Assembly (NCBI RefSeq): GCF_009827635.1
Contig: NZ_WTYW01000001.1
Span: 948,001 to 1,012,000, forward strand
Direction: 5' to 3'
DNA length: 64,000 bases
Source: Parapontixanthobacter aurantiacus
GTDB lineage: Bacteria; Pseudomonadota; Alphaproteobacteria; Sphingomonadales; Sphingomonadaceae
Every line of letters begins with the position of its first letter. Positions within the stretch are counted from its first letter, which is position 1. A model generated the notes under the pieces. It saw only the letters and a program-made list of their open reading frames with translations. It was not told the origin of the DNA and did no database searches. The translations under genes and the position numbers were made by a program. This document shows, in pieces, positions 27,985-37,070 of the stretch.

Positions 27985-30236
27985 CAAGCCGTTACCTTCT
28001 TATTCACGTCACGGTACCCGTCGGAGGTCTTCGTTTTCTGTGGATTGCGCGCAAACGTCATCGAAATGCGTGAGCCCCCCTCCTTCCGATTGGAAAACTG
28101 CATTTCTCCGCCATGTTCCTCCACGATCTTGTTGACGATCGCTAATCCGAGGCCCGTGCCCTTCTCTCGCGTGGTGACGTAAGGTTCGACAATCCGCTCC
28201 ATATCTGTCGGAAGCCCGACGCCGTTATCCTCGACCGCGATGCAGATCTTATCGTCAAGTTCCTCGAGCAAGACGGTTATCTGGCCTTTTTCCGCCTCTT
28301 CCGAACCTGACTGGCGAAGCCGGCTTTCGACCGCTTCGACAGCATTTTTGAGAACATTCGTCATCGCCTGACCGATCTGGTGCCTGTCGCAGGCGATGAT
28401 CGTCGGGGCGGCCGCGTCCGAGCGGTAATGAAAATCGATTTCCTGATGAGCCACTTCCTGCAGGAACATTGACTGCCTTACGAGATCGACGACATCTTCC
28501 TGGCGAAATACCGGTTTCGGCAAGCGAGCAAACGACGAGAACTCGTCGACCATCTTCCGTAGATCGCCGACTTGCCTCACGATGGTACTGGTGAGTTCGT
28601 CAAACAGTTGGCCCTCGTCCTCGCCGTCGATCTGTTTGCGATAACGCCGCTTCAGACGTTCGGTCGCAAGTTGAATAGGCGTAAGCGGATTCTTGATCTC
28701 ATGCGCGATCCTTCGCGCAACGTCGGACCAGGCCGCCTGGCGCTGATCGAGCAGTTGGCGAGTGATGTCTTCGAAGGTGATGACGCGGCCGTAAGTCTCG
28801 TTTCCGACCTTTACCGCGAGGGTAAGCAATTCCCCGTTGCGCGAATATGTAACGATGCCTTGCGTCGAACCGGAGGATACGAGGTTCGCGATTTCCGGAG
28901 CGACATCGCTTAATCTCCTTCCGACGAGCGAGGCATGCTCGCCATCGAACAGCACTTTCTGTGCCGAGTTATTCATCAGCAGGATGAGCCCGTCCTCGTC
29001 GAGCGACAAGATCCCCGCGGTTACCGATTCCAGGACTGCTTCGATGAAGCTGCGGCGTTCCTCGATCTGCCTGTTCGCTGCCACAAGCGCATCGGTCTGC
29101 TTTTCCAGCTGCTGCGTCATGCGATTGAACGCACGGTTCAAAAGGCCGATCTCGTCGCCGCCCGTCCTTCCCTGCACCCTCATGGCAAAATTGCCTGCGC
29201 CGACGCGGCGAGCCGCGGCGACGAGATCCGTCAATGGCTCCACTTGGCGATCCGCGAAGCGCAGGGCGAACCAGACTGCAAGACCGACCAGTGCGACACT
29301 AATTACGAAGAGGGCGAGACTGAAGCGCAATTGTAGCGCCCGCGCTCGCGAAATGAGCTGCTGATAGGCTGCGGAAATCGAATTCGCTCCGCGCCAGAAG
29401 TTGAATGAAGCAGCTTCGGAATTGCGGGCATTATAGAGATAGACGCCGCTTTCGCGATCGATCGGCGCCAGAGCCTCGATCCGCGTCGGGTTACCGCTGA
29501 CGGACACTGCCTTGCCTGCGATAAGGGTCGGAAGCGTCTCGCCCGCATAGGTTGCCGGATCGTTGTCTTGGCGGAGGTTGAATACCGCTGCGCTCCGGGT
29601 TGTTCCGTCTGGCATGAGTTGCAGGATGACGCTTTCGCTGATGTCGCGCCCCTGCGCCTGATACTGGTAGTAATTGGGGAAGCTCTCGTCGGTTATGGTC
29701 CCACGCTCGAGGTAAAAGCGCATGTCGCTCGCCATGGCTATCGTCTCGTTTGCTACGTCGAGCTGGTTCTGTTCGTAATAATTTTGCGCGAGCGTATTGG
29801 TGCTGGCCATCAGGTCGCGCGAATTGTCGGAGAACCAGAAATCGACGCCGAACTGAAAGAGCAATGTGGCGAAACCGGCAACCAGAAGCGTCGGAACCGC
29901 TGCAATCAGCGAAAACAGGAATACCAGGCGAACGTGTAGCCGCGCCGTACTACCCGCCGCTCGCCGCAGTGCAAGCCTGCGTCCAAGAAGTACGAGCAGC
30001 GCCATGGTCGGAATAAGCGTTCCGACCAACAGGGCTGCGACCTGTCCCGACGGAAGCAATTCGCCATTAGGGGGCGCCGAAGTGAACGTCAGGTAAGTCA
30101 CCGCAACCATCACGAAGAAAGCGATGGCAAGCGATATTTCGATCAAAGCAAACAGGTTTGCCCGACGCGAAAAAACCATTACGCGTCGCCACCAACGCGG
30201 CGTCGAAAGTTTGGGCGTGTCGGGGGAAACAGCCAT
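27984..30236 (-). CDS. ntrY: sensor histidine kinase NtrY
   Basis: About 750-residue membrane histidine kinase, partner of NtrX in nitrogen/redox control. Three N-terminal membrane helices, a periplasmic sensor region of about 200 residues, a fourth helix (LALFVISVALVGLAVWFAL), HAMP (residues near FADRQVEPLTDLV), PAS, HisKA with phosphoacceptor His in RRIAHEIKNPLTPIQ, and HATPase (NVLKNAVEAV, EDNGVGLP, GTGLGLAI). ATG 30236 (MAVSPDTPK) is chosen. It has no clear ribosome site and is preceded by a perfect inverted repeat; an in-frame TTG at 30266 lies inside that repeat. Confidence 0.93.
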   Translation of the reverse strand: MAVSPDTPKLSTPRWWRRVMVFSRRANLFALIEISLAIAFFVMVAVTYLTFTSAPPNGELLPSGQVAALLVGTLIPTMALLVLLGRRLALRRAAGSTARLHVRLVFLFSLIAAVPTLLVAGFATLLFQFGVDFWFSDNSRDLMASTNTLAQNYYEQNQLDVANETIAMASDMRFYLERGTITDESFPNYYQYQAQGRDISESVILQLMPDGTTRSAAVFNLRQDNDPATYAGETLPTLIAGKAVSVSGNPTRIEALAPIDRESGVYLYNARNSEAASFNFWRGANSISAAYQQLISRARALQLRFSLALFVISVALVGLAVWFALRFADRQVEPLTDLVAAARRVGAGNFAMRVQGRTGGDEIGLLNRAFNRMTQQLEKQTDALVAANRQIEERRSFIEAVLESVTAGILSLDEDGLILLMNNSAQKVLFDGEHASLVGRRLSDVAPEIANLVSSGSTQGIVTYSRNGELLTLAVKVGNETYGRVITFEDITRQLLDQRQAAWSDVARRIAHEIKNPLTPIQLATERLKRRYRKQIDGEDEGQLFDELTSTIVRQVGDLRKMVDEFSSFARLPKPVFRQEDVVDLVRQSMFLQEVAHQEIDFHYRSDAAAPTIIACDRHQIGQAMTNVLKNAVEAVESRLRQSGSEEAEKGQITVLLEELDDKICIAVEDNGVGLPTDMERIVEPYVTTREKGTGLGLAIVNKIVEEHGGEMQFSNRKEGGSRISMTFARNPQKTKTSDGYRDVNKKVTA

Positions 30237-30238
30237 CG

Positions 30239-30266
30239 TTGCAACACTACACGAATAGTGTTGCAA
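30239..30266. repeat. perfect 11-bp inverted repeat before ntrY
   Basis: TTGCAACACTA (30239-30249), six bases, then TAGTGTTGCAA (30256-30266). It lies between ntrC and ntrY, two bases from the ntrY start codon. No T-run follows on either strand, so it does not look like a terminator. It could be an operator for a promoter inside the cluster, or an mRNA hairpin that limits access to the ntrY start. Confidence 0.75.
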
Positions 30267-30303
30267 AAATGCAAGAGTTTTCTCGTTAGGGTACGCTCTT
30301 CCG

Positions 30304-31716
30304 CTACTTCTGCCCGGCGAAGTTATCCGCTGACAGCTTCAGATCGGCAAGTTTCTTGCGCAGCGTATTCCGGTTTATGCCGAGATATTGCGATGCCTTT
30401 ATCTGGTTGCCGTTGGTCATCTTCAAGGCATACGTGAAGAGAGGGCGCTCGAATTCGGAAATCGCTTTATGGTAAACCGAACCGGCGGCCGGTTTTTCCT
30501 CTTCAATCCAGCGGGACAGTATGCGGTCAAACCCTGCTTCGACCTCTGCGGCCTCGTTCGTCTCGGTCCAAAGTTCGAGATCGGACAAGCTCTCGTTTGT
30601 AATAACGTCCTCGCGCGCGAAGACGGCGAGGCGGAACACGACATTGCGAAGCTCGCGCACGTTACCGCGCCATTCCCGGGTCGCGAGCCGCTCGATGGCC
30701 TCAGGCGAAATCGTTCTGTTGGGCAAGCCTTCGCGTTCGGCTTGCTTGAAGAAGTGATGCGTTAGCGCGGCTATGTCCTCCCGCCGCTCTCGCAGAGGTG
30801 GCAGGTGAATGGGAATGACGTTGAGGCGGTAAAATAGGTCTTCGCGAAAACTCCCTCGCGCTATTAGCGGTGCAAGATCGCGGTTCGTGGCGGCAATGAT
30901 GCGCGCATCGACGGAAACGTCCTGGCGTCCTCCGACCCGCCGGATACGACCGGACTGGAGCGCGCGAAGTAGGCGGGTTTGCGCGTCGGACGGCATGTCA
31001 CCGATTTCGTCCAGAAAGAGCGTTCCGCCGTTTGCCTGCTCGAACTTACCAATTGCCTGCGAAATTGCGCCGGTAAATGCCCCTTTCTCATGCCCGAACA
31101 ATTCGCTTTCGATGAGGTCGTGCGGAATAGCAGCGCAATTCACCGCTACGAATGGACCCGAGCGGCGGCTGCCGAGCTGATGGATGGCTTCGGCGACCAG
31201 TTCTTTTCCGGTCCCGGATTCGCCGGTGACCAGCACGGACAGGTCATTACGCATGACGCGCGTGATCATACGGAACACCTGCTGCATCGCCTGACTGGTT
31301 CCGATCAGCGGGAGCGCATCTTCCCCCTCTACCTCGCGAACGGTCTGATTGCGGTTTCTGCGCGTCGCCTGCACGGCCGCTCGTACGAGTTCATCGAGAT
31401 CGAACGGCTTCGGGAAATATTCGAAAGCCTTGGCATCTGTGGCCCGAATGGCGGTATCGAACGTGTTCTGTGCGGAAACGATAATGACAGGGATGTCCCC
31501 CGCCCGCTCGCGAACCTGTTCGAGATCGGCAATGCCATCGCCGTCCTGCAACATGATATCGGTGATTATCGCGTCGTAATTACCATTGTCGAGCAAGCGG
31601 TCGCGCTCTGCGACCGACAGGCAGTGATCGGCCTCAAATCCGGCTTCGTTCAGGCCAGCCTCGATGACGGCTGCGATACCGTCATCGTCCTCCACCAAAA
31701 GAATCTTCTGCTTCAT
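30304..31716 (-). CDS. ntrC: nitrogen regulation response regulator NtrC
   Basis: 470-residue sigma-54 activator. Receiver domain with phosphoacceptor D53 (ITDIMLQDGD); AAA+ domain with P-loop GESGTGKE, intact GAFTGA loop (HEKGAFTGAIS) and Walker B GGTLFLDEIGDM; C-terminal Fis-type HTH (NQIKASQYLGINRNTLRKKL). Activated by NtrB under nitrogen limitation to switch on nitrogen-assimilation promoters. ATG 31716, 14 bases after ntrB. Confidence 0.95.
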   Translation of the reverse strand: MKQKILLVEDDDGIAAVIEAGLNEAGFEADHCLSVAERDRLLDNGNYDAIITDIMLQDGDGIADLEQVRERAGDIPVIIVSAQNTFDTAIRATDAKAFEYFPKPFDLDELVRAAVQATRRNRNQTVREVEGEDALPLIGTSQAMQQVFRMITRVMRNDLSVLVTGESGTGKELVAEAIHQLGSRRSGPFVAVNCAAIPHDLIESELFGHEKGAFTGAISQAIGKFEQANGGTLFLDEIGDMPSDAQTRLLRALQSGRIRRVGGRQDVSVDARIIAATNRDLAPLIARGSFREDLFYRLNVIPIHLPPLRERREDIAALTHHFFKQAEREGLPNRTISPEAIERLATREWRGNVRELRNVVFRLAVFAREDVITNESLSDLELWTETNEAAEVEAGFDRILSRWIEEEKPAAGSVYHKAISEFERPLFTYALKMTNGNQIKASQYLGINRNTLRKKLADLKLSADNFAGQK

Positions 31717-31730
31717 CCTGCCGCCCTTCC

Positions 31731-32795
31731 CTATTCGGCCATCGGGAGATGGATACGAAAACTCGTTTCTCCGCGCTTCTCGTCGCGCGTGTGACTGATC
31801 CGCCCCTGCATGTCCTCGACAAGTTTTCGGGCGAGCGCGAGCCCCAAACCCTGGCCCTTCGGCTTGCTGCTGACGAAAGGATCGAAGACGCGCTCGGCAA
31901 TTCCCGGTGCAATGCCCGCACCGCGATCGATTACGGCAATCTCGATCGGAAGCCTGACGGCCCGGCCGAAGCGGATGGCCTTGAAGGAGAGGCCGGAAGC
32001 ATAGCGCGTTTGCACGACGACCGTTCTGTCGTGAGAATCGACGCTCGCATCGCAGGCGTTGACCAGCAGATTGATCAGCACCTGCTCCAGCGTCGCGGCG
32101 TCGGCGAGGACCGGAGGCAGGGAGGGATCGAACTCTTCGACAATGACTGCATCAGCCTCGGTGGTGGTGCTGCGGGCGGCCCTGACCGTTGCAATAGCGT
32201 TGCGCACAATGCCGTGCAGGTTGCTCGGTCGTGTGTCGAGGGCACCCCTACTCCCCAATTGCTGCATTCGATCGATGATGTCCGCGATCCGGTCGACTTC
32301 GCGCGTTATGATGTCGGACAGCTTCATCTCGCCCGGTCCGATCTTTCGCGCGAGCAACTGCGCGGCACCGCGAATGGCCGAAAGCGGGTTCTTGATTTCG
32401 TGCCCGAGAATGTTGGGCGCCCCGACCAGCGAACGATCCTCGGCAGCATATCCCGTTTCATTGCCGATATTTTCCGAGATGGTCATGACATACCACGACG
32501 GGTCCGTTCCTACGGGCGAGATCGTCAGATTGACGGACATGCGGCGATCGTTGACTTCGGCTGCGACGGATCGTGCAATTAGCCGGACCTCGCCCGCATG
32601 AAATTGCTGCCTGAAACGGTCGTTCTCGAAGTTCAACAAGGCGAACGCTTCTTTTCCGGCGAGACGCTTTTCGCTTTGCCCGAAGAGGTTCTCGGCCGCA
32701 GGGTTGGCTTGCACGATGGTTCCCCTGCCATCGAGAAGCAGAACGGCGAAGATCAATCCCGCCAGCTGAATGGCGGCATCGGGCGGTTCGTTCAC
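31731..32795 (-). CDS. ntrB: nitrogen regulation sensor kinase NtrB
   Basis: 354-residue cytoplasmic histidine kinase. N-terminal PAS-like domain ([23 protein letters not shown]), HisKA with the phosphoacceptor His in [19 protein letters not shown], and HATPase ([27 protein letters not shown]). It phosphorylates or dephosphorylates NtrC according to PII status. The GTG at 32795 overlaps the dusB stop (GTGA), giving a normal-length start; the frame stays open further upstream inside dusB but that part has no homology. Confidence 0.93.
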   Translation of the reverse strand: MNEPPDAAIQLAGLIFAVLLLDGRGTIVQANPAAENLFGQSEKRLAGKEAFALLNFENDRFRQQFHAGEVRLIARSVAAEVNDRRMSVNLTISPVGTDPSWYVMTISENIGNETGYAAEDRSLVGAPNILGHEIKNPLSAIRGAAQLLARKIGPGEMKLSDIITREVDRIADIIDRMQQLGSRGALDTRPSNLHGIVRNAIATVRAARSTTTEADAVIVEEFDPSLPPVLADAATLEQVLINLLVNACDASVDSHDRTVVVQTRYASGLSFKAIRFGRAVRLPIEIAVIDRGAGIAPGIAERVFDPFVSSKPKGQGLGLALARKLVEDMQGRISHTRDEKRGETSFRIHLPMAE

Positions 32796-33808
32796 GCAGC
32801 CCGCCGACGCAGGAAGGGCGTATAGAAACGCTCGATTTCTCCCAGCACCTGATCCGGGTCGTCCAGAAGATTGACGTGATTCCGGAACTCCGCCGATCCA
32901 TGCATGCCCTTGGCGTACCAACCGATATGCTTGCGCGCGACTTTGGCGCCCACATCGCGACCGTAGAGTTCCAGCATGGCGCGATAATGTTCGACCAGAA
33001 CTTCATATTGCTCGTCGAATGACGGCGTAGCGCGATACTCGCCCGTGTCGAGCCAGTGCATGACCTGACCGAGCAGCCAGGGCTTTCCGTAAGCTCCCCG
33101 GCCGATCATCACGCCATCGGCACCCGATTGCTCGAGCGCTGCAACTGAGTCCTCGATGGTACAGATATCGCCATTGGCAATCACGGGCACGCTAACTGCG
33201 TCCTTTACCTTTCTGATGAACGACCAGTCCGCGCTTCCCTTGTACATCTGACAGCGGGTGCGACCATGGACGGTGATCATCTTCGCACCGAGATCCTCCG
33301 CGATATGCGCCAGTTCCGGGGCATTGAGCGACTGATGGTCCCAGCCCATCCGCATCTTGACGGTGACCGGTACGTCGACCGCCCTGACGGTAGCCTCGAT
33401 AAGGCTGGCGGCCAGCGGCAGATCGCGCATGAGCGCCGAACCGGCATCGCCGTTCACCACCTTCTTTACCGGGCAACCCATGTTGATGTCGATGATGGCA
33501 GCCCCGCGATCGGCATTGAGCTTCGCCGCTTCCGCCATTTCAACCGGGGAACAACCGGCAAGCTGAAGGGAAACAGGTTCCTCGCTCGGATCCCACGCAG
33601 CCTTCTGAAGGCTTTGGCGCGTTTCACGGATCATCGCCGGGCTGGCAATCATTTCGGTCACGTTGAGGCCCGACCCGTAGCGCCGAACGAGCCTGCGAAA
33701 AGGCATGTCCGTAACGCCGGTCATCGGCGCGAGGATCACGGGAGATTGAATGACGACATTGCCAATGGGAATGGGTTTCAATCGCGGAGGTGCGGGGGGG
33801 TTTTCCAT
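32792..33808 (-). CDS. dusB: tRNA-dihydrouridine synthase (DusB/NifR3)
   Basis: 338-residue FMN- and NADPH-dependent enzyme that reduces uridine in the tRNA D-loop. TIM barrel with [13 protein letters not shown] for FMN, catalytic Cys in [19 protein letters not shown], and FMN-phosphate sites in [15 protein letters not shown]. It opens the classical nifR3-ntrB-ntrC order of alphaproteobacteria. ATG 33808; an operator-like dyad lies just upstream at 33821-33837. It is transcribed divergently from ispDF. Confidence 0.94.
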   Translation of the reverse strand: MENPPAPPRLKPIPIGNVVIQSPVILAPMTGVTDMPFRRLVRRYGSGLNVTEMIASPAMIRETRQSLQKAAWDPSEEPVSLQLAGCSPVEMAEAAKLNADRGAAIIDINMGCPVKKVVNGDAGSALMRDLPLAASLIEATVRAVDVPVTVKMRMGWDHQSLNAPELAHIAEDLGAKMITVHGRTRCQMYKGSADWSFIRKVKDAVSVPVIANGDICTIEDSVAALEQSGADGVMIGRGAYGKPWLLGQVMHWLDTGEYRATPSFDEQYEVLVEHYRAMLELYGRDVGAKVARKHIGWYAKGMHGSAEFRNHVNLLDDPDQVLGEIERFYTPFLRRRAA

Positions 33809-33820
33809 TACTCGTACTTC

Positions 33821-33837
33821 TGCCTAAATTTTGGGCA
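33821..33837. promoter_or_regulatory. 17-bp dyad, possible NtrC site, before dusB-ntrBC
   Basis: TGCCTAAATTTTGGGCA, an imperfect palindrome (half-sites TGCCTAA and TGCCCAA) between dusB (-) and ispDF (+). Its length and outer TGC/GCA match the enterobacterial NtrC site TGCACC-N5-GGTGCA, although the inner bases differ. It lies 13 bases before the dusB start, where a bound repressor would block transcription. Negative autoregulation of nifR3-ntrBC operons by NtrC is known in rhizobia. Confidence 0.35.
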
Positions 33838-33886
33838 TCGCTTAGTGGATTGCGACAGGTCACGCAAGACGATAGGGCGAGCGGCC

Positions 33887-35050
33887 ATGACGAACGGGCC
33901 CGCCCCCTCTCCTTTCGCTGCCGTCGTGGTGGCCGCCGGAACCGGATCGCGAACCGGTCTCGATATCCCCAAGCAGTTCGCCGAATGGAACGGCAAACCG
34001 GTTCTTCTTCACTCGCTTGAGAGTTTAGCAAGAGCGGGTGCCGACCCTATTGTCGTCGCCATTCCCGAAGCCTTCGAGAACCTCGCTCGCGAGATCGTTG
34101 CCGGGTTCGACAAGGTGCGCCTCGTTCATGGCGGCGCGACACGGCAGGCCTCTGTTCGCGCGGCCCTCGAAGCAATGGCCGAGGATCAACCCGAACTCGT
34201 CCTGATACACGACGCCGCACGCGCCAATTTGCCTCAAAGCGTCATTGGCCGCCTGCTGGCCGCGCTCAAAACGAACCCCGGGGCAATTCCGGTCTTGCCG
34301 GTGGTCGATAGTCTTGCCCAATGCGAAGACGGGATGATGACCGGCACGGCGGAGCGGGACATGCTGCGCCGCGTACAGACGCCCCAGGCCTTCCGCTTCA
34401 ACGCAATACTTGCAGCGCACCGTTCATGGAAGGACGCGCCAGTGGCCGGGGACGACGCGCAAGTCCTGCAGCGAGCAGGCCTCGAAATCGTGACGGTAGA
34501 GGGCGACGAAGCCTTGAAAAAGCTTACCTTTGCGAAAGACTTCCGTGACGAGACGAGGACGACAGCGCCGCTCTTTCGCACAGGCATGGGCTATGATGTT
34601 CATCGTCTGGCGGCCGGGGAAGAACTCTGGCTCGCTGGCGTCAATATTCCCTTCGAACTCGGCCTCGCGGGTCACAGCGACGCGGACGTGGCTCTTCATG
34701 CCATCGTCGATGCTATGTTGGGCGCAATCGGCGAAGGCGATATCGGCACGCATTTCCCGCCCAGCGATCCGCGCTGGAAAGGCGCGTCATCCGATCGGTT
34801 CGTCATCCATGCAACCGAACTGGTCCGCGCCGCCGGTTATCGTGTTGCCAATGTCGATTGCACCATCATCTGCGAGCGTCCCAAGATCGGTCCGCATCGG
34901 GACGCCATGCGCAAAACCGTGGCGAGCCTGCTTGACGTCGATGCTGGTTTGGTCAGTATCAAGGCAACGACGACCGAGCGCCTTGGCTTCACCGGGCGTG
35001 GTGAAGGCATCGCCGCACAAGCGATCGTCTCGCTCGAAAGGACAGCATGA
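33887..35050 (+). CDS. ispDF: bifunctional IspD/IspF of the MEP isoprenoid pathway
   Basis: 387-residue fusion of 2-C-methyl-D-erythritol 4-phosphate cytidylyltransferase (about 1-220; AAVVVAAGTGSRTGLDIPKQ, IHDAARANLP, VQTPQAFRF) and 2-C-methyl-D-erythritol 2,4-cyclodiphosphate synthase (about 228-387; GMGYDVHRL with metal Asp/His, GLAGHSDADVALHAIVDAMLG, TTTERLGFTGRGEGIAAQA). Carries out two non-consecutive steps of the pathway. ATG 33887 begins the IspD domain; the frame continues upstream across dusB but that part is antisense noise. Confidence 0.95.
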   Translation: MTNGPAPSPFAAVVVAAGTGSRTGLDIPKQFAEWNGKPVLLHSLESLARAGADPIVVAIPEAFENLAREIVAGFDKVRLVHGGATRQASVRAALEAMAEDQPELVLIHDAARANLPQSVIGRLLAALKTNPGAIPVLPVVDSLAQCEDGMMTGTAERDMLRRVQTPQAFRFNAILAAHRSWKDAPVAGDDAQVLQRAGLEIVTVEGDEALKKLTFAKDFRDETRTTAPLFRTGMGYDVHRLAAGEELWLAGVNIPFELGLAGHSDADVALHAIVDAMLGAIGEGDIGTHFPPSDPRWKGASSDRFVIHATELVRAAGYRVANVDCTIICERPKIGPHRDAMRKTVASLLDVDAGLVSIKATTTERLGFTGRGEGIAAQAIVSLERTA

Positions 35051-35101
35051 CCTTCCGGACTGCATTTCGAAACTTGGATAGAACCGTCGTGGTCGACCGA
35101 C

Positions 35102-35593
35102 ATGCTGCCTGACGACATCGTTCAACTTGCCGAACGGGTGATCAGGGAGAATCGCGAGATCGGTCGCACGGTAACTCTCGCCGAAAGCTGCACAGGCGGA
35201 CTCGTTGCCGCAGCATTGACGGAGATTCCCGGCTCCTCAGCCGTTTTCGAGCGCGGCTTTGTCACCTACTCCAACCAGGCGAAGATGGAATGCCTCGACG
35301 TTGCGAGCGACATTCTCGAAACGTTCGGCGCAGTTTCCATCGCCTGTGTGTGGGCGATGGCCCATGGTGCGCTCAAGCACAGCGATGCGGACGTTGCCGT
35401 CGCTATCAGCGGCGTAGCCGGTCCGACCGGCGGAAATGCTCTCAAACCCGTTGGAACAGTCGTCTTCGCCCGAATGGTGCGCGGAACGACCGGCGAACCG
35501 GAGGGCGAACTGAAGCGTTTCGGGGAAGACCTCTCGCGCAGCGAAATTCGCCATCAGGCGACAGTCTGCGCGCTCGAACTGCTATTGCCGTAA
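35102..35593 (+). CDS. CinA C-terminal domain protein (PncC-type amidohydrolase)
   Basis: 163 residues, only the CinA C-terminal domain, as in stand-alone PncC enzymes that deamidate nicotinamide mononucleotide in the pyridine nucleotide salvage cycle. Signature LAESCTGGLVAAALTEIPGSS with the nucleophile S29, FVTYSNQAKM and AISGVAGPTGG. Lies 51 bases after ispDF on the same strand. Its 3' end overlaps the convergent Coq10/RatA gene by 40 bases. NMN deamidase activity is inferred from family only. Confidence 0.9.
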   Translation: MLPDDIVQLAERVIRENREIGRTVTLAESCTGGLVAAALTEIPGSSAVFERGFVTYSNQAKMECLDVASDILETFGAVSIACVWAMAHGALKHSDADVAVAISGVAGPTGGNALKPVGTVVFARMVRGTTGEPEGELKRFGEDLSRSEIRHQATVCALELLLP

Positions 35594-36012
35594 AGCTGGT
35601 CCGCCCGCGCCTCGAACGCCGCGACGAGACGCCGAAACGCGCGATCGAAATAGGCCCCGGCAAGCGTCTCGAACATCCGGTTCTTGAAAGCGAAATCCAC
35701 ACAGAAGTCGACGTCGCATCCGCCCTCCGCCGGAGTAAACACCCAGCTATTGTCGAGATCGCGCAGGGGTCCGTCGACATAATGCACGTTGATACGCTCG
35801 GGACGTGACTTGCTAACGGTGGAAGTGAATCGTTCGCGAATTGCCTTGAACCCGACGACCATGTCGGCGGTCATCTCTTCCGCGCTGTCATTGCGTACGC
35901 GCGTAGCGATAACCCACGGCAGAAATTCGGGATATTTGTCGACATCGGCGACGAGGTCGAACATCTGCTCGCAGCTATACGGCAGGAAGCGTTTCTCGCG
36001 AATACCGGGCAT
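35554..36012 (-). CDS. Coq10/RatA-type START-domain protein
   Basis: 152-residue polyketide-cyclase/START-like protein with the family start REKRFLPYSCEQMFDLVADV and YPEFLPWV, then HYVDGPLRDLDNSWVF and FKNRMFETLAGAYF. Eukaryotic Coq10 and bacterial homologues bind ubiquinone and support respiration. The E. coli homologue RatA is annotated as a toxin affecting ribosome subunit joining, but no antitoxin gene is next to it here, so the ubiquinone role is preferred. ATG overlaps the lipA stop (TGATG). Confidence 0.9.
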   Translation of the reverse strand: MPGIREKRFLPYSCEQMFDLVADVDKYPEFLPWVIATRVRNDSAEEMTADMVVGFKAIRERFTSTVSKSRPERINVHYVDGPLRDLDNSWVFTPAEGGCDVDFCVDFAFKNRMFETLAGAYFDRAFRRLVAAFEARADQLYGNSSSSAQTVA

Positions 36013-36962
36013 CAGTCGGCTCTGGCGGCTGCTTTCGCGAGGCGAGCTTCGCGCGCGGCGCGCATTTCAGCAAAATCATCGCCAGCGTGATAGCTCGAAC
36101 GGGTAAGCGGCGAAGATGCAACCTGAAGGAACCCCTTGGCGCGTGCGATCGAACCATAGGCGTCGAACGCCTTCGGGGTGACGAAATCCTCGACCTTCGC
36201 GTGTCTCGGCGTCGGGCGAAGATACTGTCCCATCGTCATGAAGTCGATGTCGGCACTGCGCATGTCGTCCATCACCTGATGCACTTCGAGCCGCTGTTCA
36301 CCCAGCCCCAGCATAATGCCCGACTTGGTGAAGATCATCGGATCGTGGCTCTTAACTTCTTCGAGGAGACGCAGCGAAGCATAATAGCGCGCGCCCGGCC
36401 TGATTGTCGGATAAAGCCGCGGAACGGTTTCCAGATTGTGGTTGTAGACATCGGGGCCAGCCTCGCAGATCGCCTCGACCGCAGCGCGCATCTTCCCCCG
36501 GAAATCGGGCGTCAGGATTTCGATCGTCGTCTCGGGCGTTTCGCGGCGCAGAGCCTTGATCACCTTGACGAACTGCCCCGCACCGCCGTCGGGAAGATCG
36601 TCGCGATCGACACTCGTGATGACGATGTGTTCGAGACCCATCTTCGCCGCCGCGACCGCGGTATGCTCGGGCTCCAGCGGATCGACTTTGCGCGGCATGC
36701 CCGTCTTGACGTTGCAAAAGGCACAGGCGCGCGTGCACACATCGCCGAGGATCATCACGGTCGCGTGTTTCTTGGTCCAGCATTCCCCGATGTTCGGGCA
36801 GGCCGCTTCTTCGCACACGGTATTGAGGCTGAGTTCGCGCATCAGTTTGCGCGTCTCGTGGTAACCCTTGCTTACCGGAGCCTTGACTCTGATCCAGTCG
36901 GGCTTGCGCTCGCGTGGAGGATGCTCGCCCTCAGGCGTCGGAACGGAGGAAAGATCGTTCAT
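36012..36962 (-). CDS. lipA: lipoyl synthase
   Basis: Radical-SAM enzyme inserting two sulfurs into protein-bound octanoyl groups, making the lipoyl cofactor used by PdhC, PdhB and other E2 proteins. 316 residues. Auxiliary cluster cysteines C50, C55, C61 ([12 protein letters not shown]) and the SAM cluster C76-x3-C80-x2-C83 (CTRACAFC); the conserved RSSYHAG near the C-terminus carries the serine ligand. ATG 36962 with AAGTGGA upstream is preferred; a GTG at 36971 would add three residues. Followed by the Coq10-type gene. Confidence 0.95.
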   Translation of the reverse strand: MNDLSSVPTPEGEHPPRERKPDWIRVKAPVSKGYHETRKLMRELSLNTVCEEAACPNIGECWTKKHATVMILGDVCTRACAFCNVKTGMPRKVDPLEPEHTAVAAAKMGLEHIVITSVDRDDLPDGGAGQFVKVIKALRRETPETTIEILTPDFRGKMRAAVEAICEAGPDVYNHNLETVPRLYPTIRPGARYYASLRLLEEVKSHDPMIFTKSGIMLGLGEQRLEVHQVMDDMRSADIDFMTMGQYLRPTPRHAKVEDFVTPKAFDAYGSIARAKGFLQVASSPLTRSSYHAGDDFAEMRAAREARLAKAAARAD

Positions 36963-37070
36963 GCGGTCCACTTAAGAGTGATGGGGCCGACCCGCAAGCC
37001 GCAACTCGGAGGCATTCGAGCCTTATGCAAAGGCTTGCCTGAACGGCTCGGCCTCGGCAAGAGAGCGCGC

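Noticed and set aside
35047-35112. 21-codon frame starting at the ispDF stop (ATGA)
   Set aside because: Very short, no hydrophobic or conserved features, and it runs into the CinA-domain gene; probably chance.
35554-36012. RatA toxin of a toxin-antitoxin pair
   Set aside because: No antitoxin (RatB-like) gene is adjacent. Context with lipA and sequence match the Coq10-type ubiquinone-binding proteins.
36087-37070. Extended N-terminus for the NYN-domain protein
   Set aside because: This part is antisense to lipA; ATG 37071 with AAGAGAG upstream gives a standard NYN start.
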